Shown here piece after piece: positions 31,252 through 40,532 of a stretch of 64,000 nt of DNA. The number at the start of each line of letters is the position of its first letter. The first letter of the stretch is position 1. The notes below the pieces were generated by a model that saw nothing but the letters and a program-made list of their open reading frames with translations, made no database searches and was not told the DNA's origin. This DNA comes from Arthrobacter sp. EPSL27 (lineage in GTDB: Bacteria; Actinomycetota; Actinomycetes; Actinomycetales; Micrococcaceae), in the NCBI RefSeq assembly GCF_001512305.1, contig NZ_LNUT01000004.1, positions 915,757 to 979,756 on the forward strand. Reading direction: 5' to 3'. Made by a program: the position numbers and the translations under genes.

Positions 31252-31992
31252 ATGACCCACATCACCCCGGAGAAACTCCCGGAAGAACTCCGCCGGGCAG
31301 CCGGCGTCGTGGCCGGAATCGCGGCCACTTTCACCGCGGAGGACGTCAAAGCCGCCTCGGAGCTGCCGGGCTGGACCCGCGGCCACGTGCTGGCCCACAT
31401 CTGCGGGATCGCCAACGCGATGGCCCGCCAGGTGGAATTCGCCGCCCGCGGCGACAGCATTGAACTCTACGACGGCGGATTCGAGGGCCGGACCCGCGCG
31501 ATCGAGATGGCCGCCGGGCACACCCTGGAGGAGCACCGGGCCGATCTTGACGCCGCGCTGGACCGGGCGTTGCGTGCCTTCGGTGCGCTGGACGGCGCCG
31601 GCTGGCAGACGCCCATCAGCTACCGCGGGGGAGTGGTGTTCGACGGCGGCCTGGCGCTGTGGCGCGAGCTGGTCATCCACGCGTCCGACCTCGGCACCGG
31701 CCGCGGCCCGGAGACCTGGAGCCGGCCGTTCTGCGAGCACCTGTTCGATTTCCTGTCCGCCCGGGTGCCGGAAGGGCAGCGCTTCGTCCTCCAGCCGCTC
31801 GGACTGCCGGCGGTGTCCCTGGGCGCCCCCGGCGGCCGCACCACCGTCATCAACGGGATGCTCACTGACATCGCGGCCTGGCTCGCGGGGCGCACGCCCA
31901 CCCTGGGCAGCCTGCGCGCCACCGCCGCGGCCGACGGCGTGGACCTCCCCGAGCTGCTGCCGTGGCCGGCCGGGGTGCCCGTCACCCGCTGA
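31252..31992 (+). CDS. Maleylpyruvate isomerase family mycothiol-dependent enzyme
   Basis: 246 residues of the DinB-like MDMPI fold: N-terminal four-helix part with LPGWTRGHVLAHICGIANAM (metal-binding His) and RELVIHASDLGTG, then a C-terminal mycothiol-dependent domain (SLGAPGGRTTVINGMLTDIAAWLAGR). Family members use mycothiol as cofactor, in keeping with an actinobacterium. Start set at ATG 31252, 7 nt after a TAGGAT -10 box, rather than 31243. Substrate unknown. Confidence 0.85.
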   Translation: MTHITPEKLPEELRRAAGVVAGIAATFTAEDVKAASELPGWTRGHVLAHICGIANAMARQVEFAARGDSIELYDGGFEGRTRAIEMAAGHTLEEHRADLDAALDRALRAFGALDGAGWQTPISYRGGVVFDGGLALWRELVIHASDLGTGRGPETWSRPFCEHLFDFLSARVPEGQRFVLQPLGLPAVSLGAPGGRTTVINGMLTDIAAWLAGRTPTLGSLRATAAADGVDLPELLPWPAGVPVTR

Positions 31993-32012
31993 CCCTCCCG
32001 CCGAGGTGAGAT

Positions 32013-32047
32013 TTCGCGCCCATGACCACAAACGGCATGGGCGCGAA
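32013..32047. terminator. Bidirectional hairpin between convergent genes
   Basis: Perfect 12-bp stem ttcgcgcccatg (32013-32024) and catgggcgcgaa (32036-32047), 11-nt loop, between the mycothiol-enzyme stop and the ogt stop. No strong T run. It may act as a transcription end for both genes or be an interspersed palindrome. Confidence 0.55.
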
Positions 32048-32062
32048 GGCCCGTCCCGCGGA

Positions 32063-32569
32063 TCAGGCGGCGGCCGCCCGGCTCTCCCGCGCCAGGAGGC
32101 TCTCCTTGATGGGCAGCCCCCAGCGGAAGCCGCCCAGGCTGCCGTCCGTGCGGATCACCCGGTGGCACGGCACAAACAGTGCGGCCGCGTTGAAGGCGCA
32201 TGCACTGGCCGCGGCCCGGACGGCCTTCACGTTTCCGGAGAGTTCCGCGTATTCGGTGTAGGTGACGGGGTGCCCGGGCGCAACGGTCCGCAGCACGTCC
32301 CAGGCGTGCCCGCGGAACGGGCCGGACTTCTGCAGCACGGGCACGTCCATGGCGGGCCCGGGATTCCCGGCATAAAACTCCTCCACCGCCGCGGAGATGC
32401 AGCCCAGTTCGGTGACGGCCCCGTACTCCGCGGGAAGCAGATCCGGATGGATCTGCCCCGTCAGCTCGCCGGGCACCGCGGTCCAGCCGGAGGCCAGCAC
32501 GGCCCCGTCCCGCGCAATGATGGTGAAGGGTCCGTCGGGGGTGGACATGGTCAACAGCTGGGCTTTCAT
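32063..32569 (-). CDS. ogt: Methylated-DNA-protein cysteine methyltransferase
   Basis: 168 residues. Suicide enzyme that removes O6-alkyl groups from guanine; acceptor Cys135 lies in FVPCHRVIR, with the preceding [19 protein letters not shown] helix that holds the DNA-binding region. Start at MKAQLLTM, overlapping the upstream ada-alkA stop by 4 nt (ATGA), so the two repair genes are translationally coupled. Confidence 0.95.
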   Translation of the reverse strand: MKAQLLTMSTPDGPFTIIARDGAVLASGWTAVPGELTGQIHPDLLPAEYGAVTELGCISAAVEEFYAGNPGPAMDVPVLQKSGPFRGHAWDVLRTVAPGHPVTYTEYAELSGNVKAVRAAASACAFNAAALFVPCHRVIRTDGSLGGFRWGLPIKESLLARESRAAAA

Positions 32570-34098
32570 GGTGTCACTTTCTTTGGAGTTGCAGTCTTCG
32601 CGGACCGGGCGGCCGCTTGGGCGCCGGCCGCCGCGCGCCACAGGTGCATTGTGGCGTAGGAGCGCCAGGGGCTCACCTCACGGAAATCCGGGGCAAGCCG
32701 TTCCCCGGACGCCGCCGGGCCTTCCGGGTCCCGGCCGAGGGAGCGGATGCCGTTGCGCACGGCCGCGTCGTTGGCCAGGAAGACATCCGGTGCCCCGATG
32801 ACGCGCATCGCCACATAGCCCACGGTCCAGGGCCCGACGCCGGCGAGCGGCAGCAGCTTGGACTCCAGGGAGTTCAGGTCATCACCGTAGCCGAAATCGA
32901 GGTCGCCGGACGCCATCGCGGCGGCGGCACCGCGCACCGAGTCGATGCGGCGCTGAGGGCCGCGGAGCAGTTCAAAGCCGGCCCCGGCAATCTGTTCCGC
33001 GGTCGGGAACAGCCGGTGCAGCCCGTCCGCCGGAACCAGGCTCCCGCTCCCGGCTGCGGAGAGCTGGATCAGGGCCGTCCGGGCCGCGGCGACGGTGATC
33101 TGCTGGCCGATCATGGCGCGGATCAGCAGTTCCTGCGGGTCCACGGCCCCGGGCATCCGCATCCCCGGTGCGGCCGCGACACTGGCGGCGAGCCGCGGAT
33201 CCGAGCCCAGCGCGTTGTCGATGGCGACCGGATCGGCGTCGAGGTCCAGGAGCCGCCGGATGCGGCTGAGCAGGGTGGGCAGGTCCCGCAGGTCGACGGC
33301 GCCGATGGTCAGTACCAGCGGGCGGCCGGGCGCGCCGGCGTCGTAGTCCACGCGGAAGCGGGCGTCACCGTGGGCCAGGCGCAGCGTCCGGGCGTAGGAG
33401 CTGGCGGTCCCCTCCTCGATGCCCGGGATGGCCCGGACCGCGAGGAAGCCGAACACCCCCGGATCGAAGGGCTCCCGGTAGGGAAGGGCCAGGGTCAGCG
33501 CGGTCGACGGGGACGCTGCAGCGTGGGCTTGCGCCTTGGGGTGACGCGCGGTGGCCCGCAGCGCCGACGGGGTCATCGCGAAGACCTCGCCCATGGTGTC
33601 GTTGAACTGGCGCACGCTGCTGAATCCGGCGGCGAAAGCGATGTCGGCCGCCTTCATCGACGTGGAGACCAGCAGGGTGCGGGCGGTCTGCGCGCGGCTG
33701 GCCCGCGCTAGAGACAACGGCCCGGCGCCAAGTTCGTGGCTCAGGATCCGGTTGAGCTGCCGCGAGGAGTAGCCCAGCCGGGCGGCGAGCCCTTCCACGC
33801 CGTCGCGGTTGATCACACCGTCGTTGATGAGCCGCATGGCCCGGCCGGCGACGTCGGAGCGCAGGTTCCAGGCGGGAGTGCCGGGGACGGCCTCGGGGAG
33901 GCAGCGTTTGCAGGCCCGGTAGCCGGCGTCGTGCGCGGCGGCGGAGGTTTCGTAGAACGTGACGTTTCCGGCCTTGGGGGTCCGGGCGGGGCAGGACGGG
34001 CGGCAGTAGATGCCCGTGGTGCGGACAGCGGTGTAGAACTGCCCGTCGAACCGGGTGTCGCGGGCGTCGATTGCCCGGTAGCGCTGCCAGAAGTCCAT
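32566..34098 (-). CDS. alkA: Ada-like regulator fused to AlkA 3-methyladenine DNA glycosylase
   Basis: 510 residues with three parts. The N-terminal Ada metal site has Cys32, Cys36, Cys63 and Cys66 (YCRPSCP, CKRC), where one Cys accepts methyl from DNA phosphotriesters. An AraC-type helix-turn-helix follows at about residues 80-180. The C-terminal AlkA domain holds a helix-hairpin-helix [17 protein letters not shown] and catalytic Asp in FLANDAAV. It senses methylation and excises alkylated bases. Start chosen at [11 protein letters not shown]; the upstream open frame is not family-like. Operon with ogt; divergent from mpg. Confidence 0.94.
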   Translation of the reverse strand: MDFWQRYRAIDARDTRFDGQFYTAVRTTGIYCRPSCPARTPKAGNVTFYETSAAAHDAGYRACKRCLPEAVPGTPAWNLRSDVAGRAMRLINDGVINRDGVEGLAARLGYSSRQLNRILSHELGAGPLSLARASRAQTARTLLVSTSMKAADIAFAAGFSSVRQFNDTMGEVFAMTPSALRATARHPKAQAHAAASPSTALTLALPYREPFDPGVFGFLAVRAIPGIEEGTASSYARTLRLAHGDARFRVDYDAGAPGRPLVLTIGAVDLRDLPTLLSRIRRLLDLDADPVAIDNALGSDPRLAASVAAAPGMRMPGAVDPQELLIRAMIGQQITVAAARTALIQLSAAGSGSLVPADGLHRLFPTAEQIAGAGFELLRGPQRRIDSVRGAAAAMASGDLDFGYGDDLNSLESKLLPLAGVGPWTVGYVAMRVIGAPDVFLANDAAVRNGIRSLGRDPEGPAASGERLAPDFREVSPWRSYATMHLWRAAAGAQAAARSAKTATPKKVTP

Positions 34099-34209
34099 AG
34101 GTTCATCCTGCCAGCTGTACCGCGGCGCTGCTAGCGGAAATCGGACACGGCCGTGGCGCTGCAGGCCGCCCGATGAAGGGCGCGGAACGCGGCCCGATAA
34201 AGTTGGACC

Positions 34210-34908
34210 ATGACTGCGACGCCCCGTGCCGGCATACCCGCCGGCGGCCAGCCCACCAGCAGACAGCCCGCCAGCGGCCAGCCCGCGCCCGGACTGCGCG
34301 GGCTGCTCTCCCAGGACGCCCGGGACGTGGCGCCCCTGCTGCTCGGTGCCGTGCTGACGCACGACGGGCGCGACGGCGCGGTGTCCGTCCGGATCTCCGA
34401 GGTGGAGGCGTACCTGGGCCCGCACGACTCGCTGCACCCGGATCCGGGATCGCACACCTTCCGCGGCGCGACGGCCCGCAATTCGGTGATGTTCGGCCCG
34501 CCCGGCTTCCTGTACGTCTACTTCACCTACGGCATGCACCACTGCGCCAACATCGTGTGCGGGCCTGACGGCACGGCGTCCGCGGTGCTGCTGCGGGCCG
34601 GCGAAATTGTGGCGGGGGAGGAGCTGGCCCGCAGCCGGCGGCCGGCATCGAAGTCCCCCAAGGACCTCGCCAGCGGCCCCGCCCGGCTCGCCACGGCACT
34701 GGGCCTCACGACGGCGGACAGCGGCCGGGATGCCCTGGCGTCCCCGTTCCGGCTCGAACTCCCGGCAGCCCACGCAACGGATGTCAGCTCGGGACCCCGG
34801 GTCGGCGTCTCGGGAGCCGGCGGCAGCGACCGGTACCCCTGGCGCTACTGGCTCACCGGCGACCCCACCGTCTCCCGCTACAAGGCAGCGAAGGCGCGCC
34901 AGTCCTAG
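34210..34908 (+). CDS. mpg: 3-methyladenine DNA glycosylase, AAG/MPG type
   Basis: 232 residues. Excises alkylated purines with a fold unrelated to AlkA. The [16 protein letters not shown] segment carries the catalytic Glu, followed by [23 protein letters not shown]. The N-terminal 25 residues are a low-complexity Gly/Pro/Gln tract with short repeats. A TAAAGT -10 box 6 nt before the ATG suggests a leaderless mRNA. Divergent from ada-alkA, completing a small alkylation-repair island. Confidence 0.93.
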   Translation: MTATPRAGIPAGGQPTSRQPASGQPAPGLRGLLSQDARDVAPLLLGAVLTHDGRDGAVSVRISEVEAYLGPHDSLHPDPGSHTFRGATARNSVMFGPPGFLYVYFTYGMHHCANIVCGPDGTASAVLLRAGEIVAGEELARSRRPASKSPKDLASGPARLATALGLTTADSGRDALASPFRLELPAAHATDVSSGPRVGVSGAGGSDRYPWRYWLTGDPTVSRYKAAKARQS

Positions 34909-34999
34909 GCAGCCGGCGCAGCCGGTCCCGGCGATTCCCAACCACACGCGGCACAGAGATGGCGGCGCAGGGATGATAGTGCGGGGATGATGAGGACTT

Positions 35000-35635
35000 A
35001 TGGGTGAGGGCAAGCGCGGGAAGCCCCGCAACGAACTCGAACGGCTCGAGATCTTCGCGGAGCTGGCCTCGGACTACTTCCGGATGACGGAACTCTTCCA
35101 GCCGGCCCCGGAGTCCGGCGGGCCAGCAGCCGGCGGGCCACCAGCCGGCGTGCCGGTGCCGCCGGACGCCCGGGAACTCGAGCGCCGGCAGTGGCTGGAG
35201 CTTTTCCGGGCGGCCCTGCTGCGCAAGTTCATCGTCCGCGACGAGCACGTTTCCCTCAAACTGGTGGTGCGGGCCCTCCGCCGGTGCAACACCGGGGCGG
35301 ACCCCACGCTCGCCGAAGGGGCGGACGCCGTGGCCGGACTGTTCACGCCCGAAATGGTCCAGGGCCGCCAGCACGTGATCCCGGCTCCGGCGCCCCCGGA
35401 CGGGAGCGATGTGGTCGAGGACGTTCTCTACGGCCGGCTCCTGCACGGCGACGCGGACCGGTTCCGCAGCTCGGAATGGGCAAAGGACCCCCTCCGCCTG
35501 GCCGCCGCAACGGCCGGCCGGTTCAATGCCGAGCGCGCGCTGCGGAAAGCGCTCGACGTCGTCAGCTACGGGCTGGCGCACGGACTCCTCCGGCCGCCGG
35601 AGGATTTGGAACCGCCCAGTAGGGTTGATGGGTGA
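35000..35635 (+). CDS. Conserved hypothetical protein upstream of apt
   Basis: 211 residues, largely helical and charged, no signal peptide or membrane segment; a Gly/Pro/Ala-rich insert lies at about residues 35-55. I recognise no family. The ATG follows GAGGACTT closely. Its stop overlaps the apt start (GTGA), so the pair is probably read together. Confidence 0.6.
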   Translation: MGEGKRGKPRNELERLEIFAELASDYFRMTELFQPAPESGGPAAGGPPAGVPVPPDARELERRQWLELFRAALLRKFIVRDEHVSLKLVVRALRRCNTGADPTLAEGADAVAGLFTPEMVQGRQHVIPAPAPPDGSDVVEDVLYGRLLHGDADRFRSSEWAKDPLRLAAATAGRFNAERALRKALDVVSYGLAHGLLRPPEDLEPPSRVDG

Positions 35636-36204
35636 ATCAAAGCGAGCTCCAGCAGACCACCATGACCACCAGCGACGCCGCCATGCCGGTAGGCCAGCTG
35701 ATCAGCAGCCTCTGCGCCACCATCCCCGACTACCCCAAACCCGGCATCGTCTTCAAGGACCTGACCCCCGTGTTCGCCGACGGCGCGGCCCTCAAAGCTG
35801 TGGTCAACGCCCTGGTGGAGCCCTTCGAGGGCCAGTTCGACGCGGTCGCCGGCGTGGAAGCCCGCGGCTTCCTGCTGGCAGCGGCCGCCGCCTATGCCAC
35901 CGGCACCGGCGTCATTACCGTCCGCAAGGCCGGCAAGCTGCCGCGGGACGTGGTGGCGGAGGACTACGCGCTCGAATACGGCACCGCCACCCTGGAGCTG
36001 CACACCACGGACCTCGCTCCCGGCAGCCGGGTCCTGATCCTCGACGACGTCCTCGCCACCGGCGGGACCCTCGGCGCCGCTGCCCGGCTCTTCGAACGCT
36101 GCGGCATCCACGTGGCCGGCGTCGGAGTCGTGATGGAACTGGGCGATCTGGGCGGCCGCGCGGCCCTGGCCGGCCACCGGGTCAGCTCGCTGCTGGCCCT
36201 CTAG
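35632..36204 (+). CDS. apt: Adenine phosphoribosyltransferase
   Basis: 190 residues. Salvages adenine with PRPP to AMP. The PRPP motif VLILDDVLATGGTLGAA is at about residues 134-150, with VAGVEARGFLLAAA earlier in the protein. GTG start overlaps the upstream stop. A TAGGGT box 6 nt before the GTG also permits a separate leaderless transcript. The start could alternatively be the ATG giving MTTSDAAM. Confidence 0.93.
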   Translation: MNQSELQQTTMTTSDAAMPVGQLISSLCATIPDYPKPGIVFKDLTPVFADGAALKAVVNALVEPFEGQFDAVAGVEARGFLLAAAAAYATGTGVITVRKAGKLPRDVVAEDYALEYGTATLELHTTDLAPGSRVLILDDVLATGGTLGAAARLFERCGIHVAGVGVVMELGDLGGRAALAGHRVSSLLAL

Positions 36205-36365
36205 CCCACTTCCTGGCCCACGGCCGGCCGGCGACATGCCTGCGGCAACCATGGACGACTCCACCCGCGTCGGTAGAATGCCAGCAAAAAACTGACATGT
36301 TCCGATGAGACGGCCGAAATGGTAGTAGAATGGTTGGTCTGTCTTTTTCGATAGGGGAACGTTCG

Positions 36366-38594
36366 ATGCACGACGCTGATTTGGCCCATGAACGCGAGTA
36401 TGTAGCCGGATTGTATGCCCGGCTGGATGAGTTGCGGGCGGAAAAGCGCGCCCAGCTGGCCCAGGTCCGGCGGGCCGGGGCCGTGGGCACCATGCAGAAC
36501 GTTTCGGAGCGGGACGCGTTCGCGGCCCTCTACGAGGACCGCCTCGCGCAGCTCGACGCCGTCGACGACCGGCTCGTATTCGGGCGCCTCGACCTCGACT
36601 CCGGCGAAGCCCAGTACATCGGCCGCATCGGGCTCACCACCGACGACCTCCAGCGCCTCATGCTCGACTGGCGTGCGCCCGAAGCCGGGCACTTCTACCA
36701 GGCCACCGCGTTCGACCGGCAGGGGGTGCGCCGCCGCCGCCACCTCATCCTGCAGGGCCGTGAGGTCAAGGCCATCGAGGATGACGTGCTCGACGTCGAC
36801 CTGCTGGCCGACAACGAATCCCTCCAGGGCGAGGGCGCCCTGCTGGCAGCCCTTAACTCCAAGCGCACCGGCCGGATGTCCGACATCGTCGGCACCATCC
36901 AGTCCGAGCAGGACCGGATCATCCGGTCCTCGATCTCCGGGGCCCTTGTGGTCCAGGGCGGGCCCGGCACCGGCAAGACCGCCGTGGCGCTGCACCGCGC
37001 CGCCTACCTGCTTTACACCCACCGGGACCGGCTCAAGTCCGCCGGCGTCCTGCTGGTGGGGCCGTCGTCGTCGTTCATGAAGTACATCGAGCGCGTGCTG
37101 CCCTCCCTTGGCGAAACCGGCGTCGTGATGGCGAGCGTCGGCCGGCTGATGCCCGGCATCCACGCAGTCGCGGAACCTGAATCCGCCGTCGCGGCCATCA
37201 AGGGCCGGCTGGACATGGCCGAGGTGGTGGCGAACGCCGTCGCCAACCGGCAGCGCATCCCCGCCGAGAACCGCATCCTCGAAGTGGACGGGCGCAAGCT
37301 TGTCCTGACGCCCCGGCAGGTCCGCCGCGCCCGGGACCGGGCCCGTGCCACCGGCAAACCGCACAACGAGGCCCGCGTCTCCTTCGTCAAGATCCTGCTG
37401 CGCGAACTGACCGAGCAGATGACCGAACTCGTCGAAGCCGGGAGCCTGGGCAACAACGCCGACCGCTCCTACCTCGCCGAAGACGTCCGCTCCGCCCGGG
37501 ATGTCCGCATTGCGCTGAACCTGTGCTGGATGCCCATGACCCCGGAGAAGCTCATCACCGAGCTCCTCAGCAAGCCCGCAATCCTTGAGGCCTGCACCCC
37601 GCACCTCAGCCCCGCCGAGCGCGAACTGCTGCTCCGGCCCGCGGACTCCCCGTGGACCGAGGCGGACGTTCCGCTGCTGGACGAGGCGGCGGAACTCCTC
37701 GGTGAACTCGACGCTGCCGCCGGCAGGGGGCTGGCCCAGCAGGAAAGTGACCGAGCCCGCGACCTGGCCAACGCCAAGCAGACGCTGGTCAACATGGAGA
37801 CCGCCGGCGTCGACGCCCTGTTCACCGCGGAAGAGCTGGTGGAGCAGAACCAGGAGCGCGAGGCCCGGCTCACCGCTGCCGAGCGCGCCACGACGGACCG
37901 CAGCTGGGCGTTCGGCCACATTGTGGTGGACGAGGCCCAGGAGCTTTCGCCGATGCAATGGCGGCTGCTGGTGCGCCGATGCCCGCTGAAGTCGTTCACC
38001 ATCGTGGGCGACATTGCCCAGACCAGCTCTGTGGCCGGCGCCAACTCCTGGCACAGCGCCCTGGCGCCCATGTTCGGCGACCGCTGGCAGCTTGAGGAGC
38101 TCACGGTCAACTACCGGACGCCGTCGCAGATCGCGGAAGCCGCCGCCCGGATGGCGAACGCGGCAGGCCTGGTGGTTTCCGCACCGAAGGCCGTCCGTGA
38201 AGGCCGCTGGGCGCCCGTGATCGACCGCGTCGAACCCGGCCAGATCATCAGCAAGCTCGTGGACGTGCTGCCGGAGGAAATCTCCGCGCTGGACGGCGGG
38301 CTGCTGGCCGTCATTGCCGACGGCGACCTGCTCCCCGAAGCGACCGCGGCACTGCGCGCCGTCTACGGCCACCGCGTGGGCACGGACGCCGGCAGCTACG
38401 AGCAGGACATCGTGGTCATCAGCCCCCGCGAGGCCAAGGGGCTCGAGTTCGACGGCGTTGTGGTGCTGGAGCCCTCGGCCATGCTGAACCACGAGCACGG
38501 CAGGGTCGGCGACCTGTACGTCGCCATGACCCGCCCCACGCAGCGGTTGCGCCTGATCGCCGCAGCGGCAGTGCCGGCCGGCATCGAAGACTGA
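36366..38594 (+). CDS. helR: HelD/HelR-type RNA polymerase recycling ATPase (UvrD-like)
   Basis: 742 residues from the ATG giving MHDADLAHEREYVAGL; the frame is open back to 36330. An N-terminal antiparallel helical region (residues 1-60) precedes a superfamily 1 ATPase core with Walker A GGPGTGKT near residue 198, VVDEAQELSPMQW (Walker B) and ISPREAKGLEFDGVVVLE near the C-terminus. This matches HelD proteins that dislodge stalled RNA polymerase; actinobacterial HelR members confer rifamycin tolerance. No rifamycin-associated element is visible upstream. DNA helicase IV is the alternative label, less likely from the N-terminus. Confidence 0.86.
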   Translation: MHDADLAHEREYVAGLYARLDELRAEKRAQLAQVRRAGAVGTMQNVSERDAFAALYEDRLAQLDAVDDRLVFGRLDLDSGEAQYIGRIGLTTDDLQRLMLDWRAPEAGHFYQATAFDRQGVRRRRHLILQGREVKAIEDDVLDVDLLADNESLQGEGALLAALNSKRTGRMSDIVGTIQSEQDRIIRSSISGALVVQGGPGTGKTAVALHRAAYLLYTHRDRLKSAGVLLVGPSSSFMKYIERVLPSLGETGVVMASVGRLMPGIHAVAEPESAVAAIKGRLDMAEVVANAVANRQRIPAENRILEVDGRKLVLTPRQVRRARDRARATGKPHNEARVSFVKILLRELTEQMTELVEAGSLGNNADRSYLAEDVRSARDVRIALNLCWMPMTPEKLITELLSKPAILEACTPHLSPAERELLLRPADSPWTEADVPLLDEAAELLGELDAAAGRGLAQQESDRARDLANAKQTLVNMETAGVDALFTAEELVEQNQEREARLTAAERATTDRSWAFGHIVVDEAQELSPMQWRLLVRRCPLKSFTIVGDIAQTSSVAGANSWHSALAPMFGDRWQLEELTVNYRTPSQIAEAAARMANAAGLVVSAPKAVREGRWAPVIDRVEPGQIISKLVDVLPEEISALDGGLLAVIADGDLLPEATAALRAVYGHRVGTDAGSYEQDIVVISPREAKGLEFDGVVVLEPSAMLNHEHGRVGDLYVAMTRPTQRLRLIAAAAVPAGIED

Positions 38595-38654
38595 ACGGAC
38601 GACGTCCGGGGCGGGCATCAGGCAGGCATCGCAGCCGGGCACCGCAGGCGGGAG

Positions 38655-38685
38655 CAGGGCGGTCACACACGCTGGGACCGCCCTG
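38655..38685 (+). terminator. Hairpin between helR and tyrS
   Basis: Perfect 10-bp stem cagggcggtc (38655-38664) and gaccgccctg (38676-38685) with an 11-nt loop. No T run follows, as is common for actinobacterial terminators. Confidence 0.55.
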
Positions 38686-38692
38686 ACCCTGC

Positions 38693-38698
38693 TAACTT
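38693..38698 (+). promoter_or_regulatory. -10 box of a leaderless tyrS promoter
   Basis: TAACTT ends 7 nt before the GTG of tyrS, directly after the helR terminator hairpin; no Shine-Dalgarno site is present between. Confidence 0.4.
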
Positions 38699-38705
38699 AG
38701 ATTCC

Positions 38706-40019
38706 GTGTCCCAGCTAAATGATCTTCGTTCCCAGCAGAATGACCCCAGCTTCGCCAACGTCTGGCAGGAGCTGAAATGGCGCGGCCTTGTCCACGTCTC
38801 CACAGATGAGGCGGAGCTTGAAAAGCTGCTCGCCGGCGAACCCGCAACCTATTACTGCGGCTTCGACCCCACCGCACCGAGCCTGCACCTGGGCAACCTG
38901 GTCCAGCTGCTGCTGATGCGCCGGATCCAGCTGGCCGGCCACAAGCCGCTCGGGCTGGTGGGCGGTTCCACGGGCCTGATCGGGGATCCCCGGCAGACCG
39001 CCGAGCGCGTGCTGAACACCCCGGAAACGGTCGCCGAATGGGTCGGCAAACTGCAGGCACAGGTGCAGCGCTTCCTCAGCTTCGAGGGTGACAACGCCGC
39101 ACGGATGGTCAACAACCTGGACTGGACGGCACCGCTGAGCGCCATCGATTTCCTGCGCGGGATCGGCAAGCACTTCCGGGTCGGCACCATGATCAAGAAG
39201 GACATCGTCGCCAACCGGCTGAACTCCGACGAGGGGATCAGCTACACCGAGTTCAGCTACCAGATCCTCCAGGGCATGGACTACCTGCAGCTGTTCCGCG
39301 ACTACAACTGTGTCCTGCAGACCGGCGGTTCTGACCAGTGGGGCAACCTCACCAGCGGCACCGACCTGATCCGCAAGGTCGAGGGCAAGCACGTCCACGC
39401 CCTGGGCACGCCCCTCATCACCAACGCCGACGGCTCGAAGTTCGGCAAGAGCGAGGGCAACGCCATCTGGCTGGACCCGGAAATGTGCAGCCCCTACGCC
39501 TTCTACCAGTTCTGGCTGAACACGGCGGACAGCGATGTTGCCTCGCGGCTGAAGGTGTTCACGTTCCTGGGCCGCGCAGAGATCGAAGCCCTGGAAGCCG
39601 CCGTTGCCGAGCGTCCCTTCGCCCGCGAGGGGCAGCGGAAGCTCGCCTACGAAGTCACCTCCCTGGTGCACGGCGCCGAGGCCACGGAGAAAGTCATCGC
39701 CGCCTCTGCTGCTTTGTTCGGTAACGGCGACCTCAGCGTCCTCGACGAGGCCACGCTCAAGGCGGCAACCTCCGAACTGCCGACAGCCACCGTCGACGCC
39801 GGCGGCCTGGGCATCATTGACCTCCTGGTCGCAGCCGGGCTCTCGGACAGCAAGTCCGCGGCCCGCCGCACCGTGGGGGAGGGCGGGGCCTACGTGAACA
39901 ACGCGAAGGTGACCGACCCGGAGGCAGTGATCGAAGCCGGCCAGCTGCTGCACGGCCGCTACCTGCTCCTGCGCCGCGGCAAAAAGAACCTGGCCACGGT
40001 GGAGGTCAGCGCCGCCTAG
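38706..40019 (+). CDS. tyrS: Tyrosyl-tRNA synthetase
   Basis: 437 residues, class I synthetase. HIGH-like motif PSLHLGNL near residue 59 and KMSKS-like KFGKSEG near residue 245; tyrosine-binding GGSDQWGN; C-terminal S4 RNA-binding domain with SDSKSAARRTVGEGGAYVNN. GTG start. Followed by a strong terminator and then the rRNA-type leader. Confidence 0.96.
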   Translation: MSQLNDLRSQQNDPSFANVWQELKWRGLVHVSTDEAELEKLLAGEPATYYCGFDPTAPSLHLGNLVQLLLMRRIQLAGHKPLGLVGGSTGLIGDPRQTAERVLNTPETVAEWVGKLQAQVQRFLSFEGDNAARMVNNLDWTAPLSAIDFLRGIGKHFRVGTMIKKDIVANRLNSDEGISYTEFSYQILQGMDYLQLFRDYNCVLQTGGSDQWGNLTSGTDLIRKVEGKHVHALGTPLITNADGSKFGKSEGNAIWLDPEMCSPYAFYQFWLNTADSDVASRLKVFTFLGRAEIEALEAAVAERPFAREGQRKLAYEVTSLVHGAEATEKVIAASAALFGNGDLSVLDEATLKAATSELPTATVDAGGLGIIDLLVAAGLSDSKSAARRTVGEGGAYVNNAKVTDPEAVIEAGQLLHGRYLLLRRGKKNLATVEVSAA

Positions 40020-40051
40020 CCGGAGCTTCGCCGAACTACAGCGCGTCACCT

Positions 40052-40104
40052 GCACGCTCCTTCCCGACCCGGTTGCAAGGTCGGGGAGGAGCGTGTATTG
40101 TTTT
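40052..40104 (+). terminator. Intrinsic terminator of tyrS
   Basis: Stem gcacgctccttcccgacc (40052-40069) pairs with 40079-40096 over 18 bp with two wobble positions around a 9-nt loop and is followed by attgtttt. It separates tyrS from the rRNA leader. Confidence 0.8.
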
Positions 40105-40497
40105 CTGAGTCGCCACCGAAGAGTGGCGGCCAACCCCAACAAAAATAGAGAAGCAATTCTTCTAGTACTTTCGGCTCCCCTGGAGCGGGCGGCGCAGAAA
40201 TGAAAGGTTGCTTCCAATTATGCTGGGCGGATTCGCTTCAGCGGATGAAATGCAGATGAAAATCTGGATTTGCAAAGTTGAAATGAATGAAATAAGCTGG
40301 AAATATCGCAGCGAGGGAAAAGCGAATAAAGAATTCAATTTATTGAATTGTTCGCCGAGTAATTCGAATGTGTCTGTTGTTTGAGAACTCAATAGTGTGC
40401 CAAGTTTGTTGATACCAATTGTTTTATTGATTGGTTGTTTTGGCTGTGTTGTCCACCCCGTGGATGGCATGGTTTTTACAGCTGGTTTCAAATTTGA
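40097..40497 (+). promoter_or_regulatory. Orphan ribosomal RNA operon leader with boxA, no 16S gene downstream
   Basis: This gene-free, AT-richer stretch carries the TGTTTGAGAACTCAATAGTGTG-type block (boxA core TTGAGAACTC at 40381-40390) that precedes 16S genes in actinobacteria, where it recruits the Nus antitermination complex. Supporting structures are a cgccac/gtggcg hairpin (40111-40128), an aattcaat/attgaatt stem (40332-40349) and a ccaat/attgg stem near 40415. No 16S 5' end (AGAGTTTGATCCTGG) follows; the element-type sequence begins at about 40498. The rRNA promoter itself cannot be placed with confidence. Confidence 0.75.
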
Positions 40498-40498
40498 C

Positions 40499-40531
40499 AT
40501 GAGCGGCTTCATCGCATGGGCCGGGGTCTGA
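40499..40531 (+). pseudogene. Possible 3' remnant of a gene preceding the conjugation module
   Basis: The frame reading MSGFIAWAGV then stop ends 1 nt before the ATG of the VirB6-like gene. In conjugation operons a small membrane protein often precedes the VirB6-like gene, so this may be its cut-off C-terminus, joined to the rRNA leader. Too short to be sure. Confidence 0.3.
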
Positions 40532-40532
40532 C

